Made by a program: the position numbers and the translations under genes
Assembly: GCA_900766575.1 (NCBI GenBank)
Contig: CAAFVW010000072.1
Location: 1 to 20,005 of the forward strand
DNA: 20,005 bases
From: Lachnospiraceae bacterium
Lineage (GTDB): Bacteria; Bacillota; Clostridia; Lachnospirales; Lachnospiraceae
Reading direction: 5' to 3'
The notes under the pieces: generated by a model
What the model was told of the DNA's origin: nothing
Databases searched by the model: none
The model's input: only the letters and a program-made list of their open reading frames with translations
In this document: positions 16,120 to 20,005 of the stretch, piece by piece
How the letters are laid out: every line of letters starts with the position of its first letter
Position numbering within the stretch: the first letter of the stretch is position 1

Positions 16120-16192
16120 GACTGCCTCCCATGCTTGTTTCTATTAAGCATTCTATGCCTCGTCTTCGAAATTCATTCCACCGGAAACCGGA

Positions 16193-18220
16193 TTATTTAT
16201 CGTCTCTTAACTGAAATGCCGCTGTCAGTTCATTCATATTAGTCGCCTGCGCAGATAATTCCTCGCTGGTAGCGGAGGTCTCTTCCGCCGTAGCGGAATT
16301 GTTCTGTACCACAGTAGAAATCTGTTCAATGCCCTGTTCGATCTGCATCATGGCATCCGCCTGCGCATTGGATTCTTCCATAGCTCTCTTGGATTCATTG
16401 GCCAGATCTTCAATTCCTTCCACAACCTTCTGTAAGGCTTCGGCTGTCTTGTCCGTGATCTGGTTGCCATGCTCGATCTCCTGCAATGAGGTCTCAATCA
16501 GTTCTCTGGTATGTACGGCCGACTGTGCACTGTCATCTGCCAGCTTCCGGATCTGGTCTGCCACTACGGCAAATCCTCTTCCGGCCTCTCCGGCTCTGGC
16601 TGCCTCGATAGCAGCATTCAGGGACAACAGATTCGTCTGGGAAGCAATATCTTCGATTTCACCGATAATATCACTGATCTGCTTGGAGGTATCATTGATA
16701 CGCTGCATGGCATCGGTAAGTCCCTTCATTTCCTCTCCACTGGTCTTTGCCTGCTGCTGATAATCCATTGCCTTCCGATAAGAAGCATCTAGGGCTTTGG
16801 CGTTCTTTTCTACGATCTCGGTTACATTCGTAATCGTAGCCTGCAGCTCCTCCACGGAACCCGCCTGATCGGTAGCACCTTCTGCAAGTCCCTGTGCCGC
16901 ATCTGCCATCTGTCCTGCTCCCAGAGATACCTGTGTCACTGCAGTCTTGATCTCACTCAATGTCTCACTGAGCTTGTGGTTCAGCTTTCGGATAGAATCC
17001 AGCAAGCCCTGGAAATCTCCCACATAGGCTTCCTTGCAATTTGTTGAGAGGGCAAAATTTCCTCCGGACATCTCACCCAGAAGATAATCGGCATCCCCGA
17101 TAACCTTTTGCAGATTTCCAGACAATGCTGCTGTAGCTTCTGCCAGAATCTGTGTTTCGTCCTGCGTCTGTATCACAGGTGCCGGAGTATGCAGATCTCC
17201 TTCTGCCAACAGACGTATTCTCTCGGTACATTCTGCTACCGGCTGTCCGATGTTCTGGCCGATCTGTTTTGCTCTGCGCATACTGATCATCACTGCTATG
17301 ACACCAATGGCAACACCTATGATAATACATGCTACCATCGATCCCAGGAAATCTGTCAACGGAGCATCTACCGCTACACTCCAGCCATTCGTTCCCTCGA
17401 TGGGCGCATAGGCCTGTACTATATAAATGCCTTTCCTCATATAGGTATCATAACCGGTCTCTCCGGTAAGCATTTTCTGTTCTACCCTCGCAATTCCACG
17501 CAAAGAGCTATCCGTCTGTGACAGTTCTGTATTGTTCTTCTGCTCCTGTGCAATAGTAGAATCGCTGTGGGCGATGGTGACACCGGTTTCACCCAACAGA
17601 TAGCACTCGGAATTTTTGCTGACAGAGATTGCTGCCGCAATGTCATTTAAAAATTCCGGATCCGGTACTACAAATACCACGCCAATGACTTCACCGTTTT
17701 TATCTCCATCTGCATATACCGGTGCGGAAATGATGACACTGAGCTTACCATCTGTCTTGGAAATCACAGGATCCGATACCACTACTTCGCCCTGCATGGA
17801 TTTCTTGAAATACTCACGTTCGCTGTAATCCGTTCCATCATAAGCGCAGATACCGTTAGAGCCGATCAGTTTTCCTCTGACCATTCCATAGGCTTCCACT
17901 CTCTGGTTGATATACTGCTGCTTCTGTTCTTGGGTAAATACCGGAGACGACAGTTGATAACTGTATCCAAGCTCGGATACAATCGTAGTGGTCACCTGCA
18001 ATTCCTCACTGATACGGTCTGCGGAGATTTCTGCAATCACCAGCATATCATCTTCCAACTTGGTCATTGTGCTGTACAGGTTCAGAATCACAGTAAGAAT
18101 GACCAATGGGATGATGGAAAACAGTACCAGTTTACTGATTGCCTTTTGCAGCTGTTCTCTTATGGTTGTCTTCCCGGGCCTCTGCCCTTTTGTTCCTTTC
18201 TGTGACGTTTCTTTACTCAT
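16193..18220 (-). CDS. Methyl-accepting chemotaxis protein, dCache sensor
   Basis: A 675-residue transmembrane chemoreceptor. After a basic N terminus (residues 1-30) come TM1 (about 31-49), an extracellular double-Cache-like domain (about 50-290, with DGTDYSEREYFKKSMQGE and APVYADGDKNGEVIGVV) and TM2 (about 294-314). HAMP-like helices follow, then the kinase-control hairpin with its tip at 522-560 (IASQTNLLSLNAAIEAARAG, then RGFAVVADQIRKLA). It should regulate a CheA kinase in response to a small ligand, commonly an amino or carboxylic acid for dCache domains. The ATG at 18220 is chosen: AAGGGG precedes it, and the longer frame up to 18301 runs into the structured leader. Transcription is predicted from a sigma-D promoter at 18389-18415. 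No che genes lie nearby. No CheR-tethering pentapeptide is at its C terminus. Confidence 0.94.
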   Translation of the reverse strand: MSKETSQKGTKGQRPGKTTIREQLQKAISKLVLFSIIPLVILTVILNLYSTMTKLEDDMLVIAEISADRISEELQVTTTIVSELGYSYQLSSPVFTQEQKQQYINQRVEAYGMVRGKLIGSNGICAYDGTDYSEREYFKKSMQGEVVVSDPVISKTDGKLSVIISAPVYADGDKNGEVIGVVFVVPDPEFLNDIAAAISVSKNSECYLLGETGVTIAHSDSTIAQEQKNNTELSQTDSSLRGIARVEQKMLTGETGYDTYMRKGIYIVQAYAPIEGTNGWSVAVDAPLTDFLGSMVACIIIGVAIGVIAVMISMRRAKQIGQNIGQPVAECTERIRLLAEGDLHTPAPVIQTQDETQILAEATAALSGNLQKVIGDADYLLGEMSGGNFALSTNCKEAYVGDFQGLLDSIRKLNHKLSETLSEIKTAVTQVSLGAGQMADAAQGLAEGATDQAGSVEELQATITNVTEIVEKNAKALDASYRKAMDYQQQAKTSGEEMKGLTDAMQRINDTSKQISDIIGEIEDIASQTNLLSLNAAIEAARAGEAGRGFAVVADQIRKLADDSAQSAVHTRELIETSLQEIEHGNQITDKTAEALQKVVEGIEDLANESKRAMEESNAQADAMMQIEQGIEQISTVVQNNSATAEETSATSEELSAQATNMNELTAAFQLRDDK

Positions 18221-18224
18221 AAGA

Positions 18225-18230
18225 CCCCTT
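18225..18230 (-). promoter_or_regulatory. Ribosome binding site deciding the chemoreceptor start
   Basis: AAGGGG on the minus strand lies 4 bases before the ATG at 18220. The spacing is tight, but no better site precedes the upstream in-frame codons. Confidence 0.5.
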
Positions 18231-18284
18231 TTCTGCGCTGCGTTCCTGTTTTTAGTTATTTTTTGTCTGTTGTATTTTACAGTA

Positions 18285-18374
18285 CTCTGCAAGACGGCCA
18301 CATACCCGGCAGCGCCCGGATATTTCTTCGGCTAAATGCCTTTCTTCCATTTTAAGTCGGTGATTTTTGCAGAG
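18285..18374 (-). promoter_or_regulatory. Structured 5' leader of the chemoreceptor mRNA, aptamer-like
   Basis: A 90-base domain closed by a perfect 8-bp stem, CTCTGCAA (18374-18367) with TTGCAGAG (18292-18285). Inside are an 8-bp hairpin (18323-18316 with 18309-18302, 6-base loop, one pair that is G-U only in the minus-strand transcript) and a small GGC/GCC hairpin (18340-18338 with 18332-18330). The domain begins within about 10 bases of the predicted transcription start and ends 64 bases before the start codon. It lacks the conserved segments I know for cyclic-di-GMP-I and -II riboswitches. The function is unknown; a riboswitch or translation-control element is a reasonable guess. Confidence 0.5.
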
Positions 18375-18388
18375 ATACCTTTATTTAT

Positions 18389-18415
18389 ATATCGGTATCA
18401 TTTTACCATTTTTTA
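18389..18415 (-). promoter_or_regulatory. Sigma-D (sigma-28) promoter of the chemoreceptor gene
   Basis: On the minus strand TAAA (18415-18412), a 15-base spacer, then ACCGATAT (18396-18389). The Bacillus sigma-D consensus is TAAA-N15-GCCGATAT, so 11 of 12 defined bases agree. Gene content agrees too, since chemoreceptors are classic members of this regulon. Confidence 0.8.
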
Positions 18416-18439
18416 AGGGATAATTCTATCCTGTAGGCG

Positions 18440-18478
18440 AAAAGAAAGAGTTAATATTCCGTTAAAAATATCAACTCT
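18440..18478 (-). terminator. Intrinsic terminator of the CAP-domain lipoprotein gene
   Basis: On the minus strand AGAGTTGATATT (18478-18467) pairs with AATATTAACTCT (18458-18447) over 12 positions including one G-T, with an 8-base loop. It is followed by TTCTTTTC. It separates this gene from the sigma-D promoter that follows. Confidence 0.8.
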
Positions 18479-18522
18479 CTCCTATTTTATCTCTCTATCC
18501 CCTCATGAAAAAGAAATACCTT

Positions 18523-19089
18523 TTAATAACCAAATTCCTGTGCGAAATACAGCTTGCCGTCCGTCTCATAGACTGCAATGCTGCAGGTGGTGAAATCTCC
18601 TGCAAGAATATTCGCTGCGTGTGTCGGAGAAGCCATCCAGGCATCTACAACACTCTGTGCAGAATCATAACCCTTCGCAAGATTCTCTCCCCACATCAGT
18701 TCGCTGTTCACAGTATACCAGTCCTTACCGTTGGGTCTGGTATGGGAGAACTTGGAAGCAGCCTCCTGTGCTCTCACCATTGCGCAGGATTCCAGACCGT
18801 TGCTCCAGGTAAGTGCAGCCAGGCCATTGTCTGCTCTCTTGGCATTTACCAGCGCCAGCGCATCGGTTGCCATGGCGCGAAGCTCATCTGCACGGGCCAG
18901 CTCTGCCTCGCTCATACCGGCAGTCCTTACCGAACCTGCCAGGGCGATTGCCTCATCATCGAACCATACGGTTCCGTCATCCGTAGAAGGATCACGGCTT
19001 ACGGAAGACAACTCTGTGCTCTTGCCACAGCCTGCCAGGGTCAACACCATGATGGCTGTCAGGACAAGACTCATCCATCTCTTTTTCAT
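18523..19089 (-). CDS. CAP/SCP-domain lipoprotein
   Basis: A 188-residue exported protein. Residues 1-20 form a lipoprotein signal (MKKRWMSLVL start, LAGC lipobox) with Cys21 as the lipidated residue. A 50-residue acidic linker follows, then a CAP (cysteine-rich secretory/antigen 5/PR1) domain from about 72 to 188: ALVNAKRADNGLAALTWS, KFSHTRPNG with His116, GENLAKG with Glu135, WMASPTHAANIL with His157, and AQEFGY at the end. The His/Glu/His set forms the central cavity of the fold. Bacterial members have diverse and mostly unknown roles at the cell surface. The ATG is preceded by AGAGG at 7-8 bases. It lies 53 bases after the repeat-rich wall protein and ends at a good terminator, so the two may form an operon of surface proteins. 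Confidence 0.93.
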   Translation of the reverse strand: MKKRWMSLVLTAIMVLTLAGCGKSTELSSVSRDPSTDDGTVWFDDEAIALAGSVRTAGMSEAELARADELRAMATDALALVNAKRADNGLAALTWSNGLESCAMVRAQEAASKFSHTRPNGKDWYTVNSELMWGENLAKGYDSAQSVVDAWMASPTHAANILAGDFTTCSIAVYETDGKLYFAQEFGY

Positions 19090-19142
19090 TCGTTCTACCT
19101 CTTCTTTCCTTGATTAAGTTATGGTAAATACACGTTTGATCG

Positions 19143-20005
19143 TTATGATTGTTTTCTCTTAATGATAAACCATGCTCCCAGTCCTGTCAAGGAAAGAGCA
19201 AATCCCATGTTCCATGCATCGGAATCATCACCGGTCTGCGGACGTCTGGATGCACCGAGAACTGCACGGTCCGCTAACGGAGCTGCCTCATCTTCGATGG
19301 TCACCATTCTGCGTCGTCTTGCACCAAGTACCTGAGGAGTATCCGTGGTCTCGTTATCAGGAGTTCCCGGATCTGTCGGGGTATTCGGAGTTGTCGGTCC
19401 TTCCGGAGTCGTAGGTTCATCCGGGGTATCCGGAGTCGTAGGCTCATCCGGGGTGTCCGGAGTCGCAGGGGTTGCGGTCGGGGTTACACTCGGAGTCGCA
19501 GTAGGTGTTGCCGTAGGTGTCGGGGTAGGTGCTTCTGTCACTACCGGCGTAGGTGTAGGCTCTTCCGTCACTACCGGCGTAGGTGTAGGTTCTTCCGTCA
19601 CTACCGGTGTCGGGGTAGGCTCTTCTGTCACTACTGGCGTAGGCGTAGGCTCTACCGGTGTAGCCGTAGGCTCTACAGGCATAGGCGTGGGCTCTACCGG
19701 TGTAGGCGTAGGCTCTACCGGCGTAGGCGTAGGTGCTTCTGTCACTACCGGTGTCGGGGTAGGCTCTTCTGTCACTACCGGCGTAGGGGTAGGCTCTTCT
19801 GTCACTACTGGCGTAGGCGTCGGGGTAGGCTCTTCCGTCACTACTGGCGTAGGCGTAGGCTCTTCTGTCACTACCGGCGTAGGCGTAGGCTCTTCTGTCA
19901 CTACCGGCGTAGGCGTAGGTTCTTCCGTCACTACCGGCGTAGGCGTAGGCTCTTCTGTCACTACCGGCGTAGGCGTAGGCTCTTCTGTCACTACCGGCGT
20001 AGGCG
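19143..20005 (-). CDS. Cell-wall-anchored Thr/Pro-repeat protein, C-terminal part (truncated by window edge)
   Basis: The frame is open to the right edge, so the N terminus is missing; about 287 codons are visible. From the window edge inward there is a run of 10-residue repeats TEEPTPTPVV (13 TE[EA]P units, one lengthened by an extra TP), interrupted by four 7-8-residue EPTxxPV units. Then come irregular TPT and TPDTPDEPT stretches, a basic segment and a sorting signal: PQTGDDS, a hydrophobic helix (MGFALSLTGLGAWFII) and the tail KRKQS. PQTGD is a variant of the LPxTG sortase motif common in this group, and VLGARR and VLGASRR precede it. The repeat region is likely a wall-spanning, possibly glycosylated stalk that displays an N-terminal domain outside this window. 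The GTG in the repeats at 19991 is not a real start. Confidence 0.9.
   Translation of the reverse strand, partial: PTPVVTEEPTPTPVVTEEPTPTPVVTEEPTPTPVVTEEPTPTPVVTEEPTPTPVVTEEPTPTPTPVVTEEPTPTPVVTEEPTPTPVVTEAPTPTPVEPTPTPVEPTPMPVEPTATPVEPTPTPVVTEEPTPTPVVTEEPTPTPVVTEEPTPTPVVTEAPTPTPTATPTATPSVTPTATPATPDTPDEPTTPDTPDEPTTPEGPTTPNTPTDPGTPDNETTDTPQVLGARRRRMVTIEDEAAPLADRAVLGASRRPQTGDDSDAWNMGFALSLTGLGAWFIIKRKQS
19556..20005. repeat. 30-base tandem repeat array encoding TEEPTPTPVV units
   Basis: In-frame 30-base units with the shared core TCTGTCACTACCGGCGTAGG (+ strand) recur to the right edge. A central block (about 19643-19735) of 21-base units replaces them. Differences between units are mostly third-position changes (GGC/GGT, TCT/TCC), consistent with expansion and slippage. 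The array may be collapsed or misassembled in short-read data. Confidence 0.9.

Noticed and set aside
18221..18301. 27-residue N-terminal extension of the chemoreceptor frame
   Set aside because: It lies in the leader and its beginning overlaps the 3' arm of the closing stem. There is no ribosome site, and the basic pre-TM segment is complete without it.
18285..18374. Cyclic-di-GMP or lysine riboswitch upstream of the chemoreceptor
   Set aside because: The conserved GCAAACC, GACGCAAAGCC and tetraloop-receptor elements of cyclic-di-GMP-I are absent. A GCCGAAG...GGCCGTC segment recalls one arm of the lysine riboswitch, but the other helices are missing and the domain is half the size.
19556..20005. 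CRISPR-like regular repeat array
   Set aside because: Units are contiguous without unique spacers, stay in frame with a Thr/Pro-rich protein, and have no cas genes nearby.

Overview
The window looks like a chromosomal segment from a gut-type Lachnospiraceae/Clostridia bacterium. The evidence is intermediate GC with Gram-positive Shine-Dalgarno sites (GGAGG-type), several GTG/TTG starts, the long single-chain clostridial PurL, a DUF3793 gene next to a flavodoxin, a lipobox CAP-domain lipoprotein and a surface protein ending in a PxTGD sorting signal preceded by a VLGxRR motif. No transposase, integrase, CRISPR array, tRNA or rRNA is visible.

Layout, left to right. Bases 1-250 hold a strongly base-paired non-coding RNA on the + strand that resembles the raiA-motif RNA; no raiA gene is in view. 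Convergent to it is purL (4068-271, minus), with its own candidate promoter. Next, on the minus strand, are a DUF6508-like gene, a TetR regulator, a 28-base hairpin, and a tandem pair of succinylglutamate desuccinylase/aspartoacylase-type proteins. The upstream member keeps all metal and catalytic residues; the downstream member has lost most of them. Divergent from this set is a 761-residue protein with an N-terminal cyclic-nucleotide-binding-like fold and a long unassigned remainder (+). It ends at a bidirectional terminator shared with the convergent DUF3793-flavodoxin operon (minus), which carries a promoter and an inverted repeat typical of a metal-responsive operator.

Further right, all minus: a secreted glycerophosphodiesterase followed 3 bases later by a PAS-GAF-GGDEF diguanylate cyclase; a SERCA-like Ca2+ P-type ATPase; a dCache methyl-accepting chemotaxis protein with a near-consensus sigma-D (sigma-28) promoter and a 90-base structured leader; a CAP-domain lipoprotein; and the C-terminal end of a Thr/Pro-repeat cell-wall-anchored protein that runs off the right edge.

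Signalling and envelope functions dominate the right half. The sigma-28 promoter implies the organism has a flagellar regulon, and the GGDEF protein implies cyclic-di-GMP signalling. The most interesting items are the raiA-like RNA, the structured leader of the chemotaxis gene, the active/inactive deacylase pair, and the large cNMP-like-domain protein of unknown role. All start-site choices, promoters and structures are by-eye readings; no database search or folding program was run.
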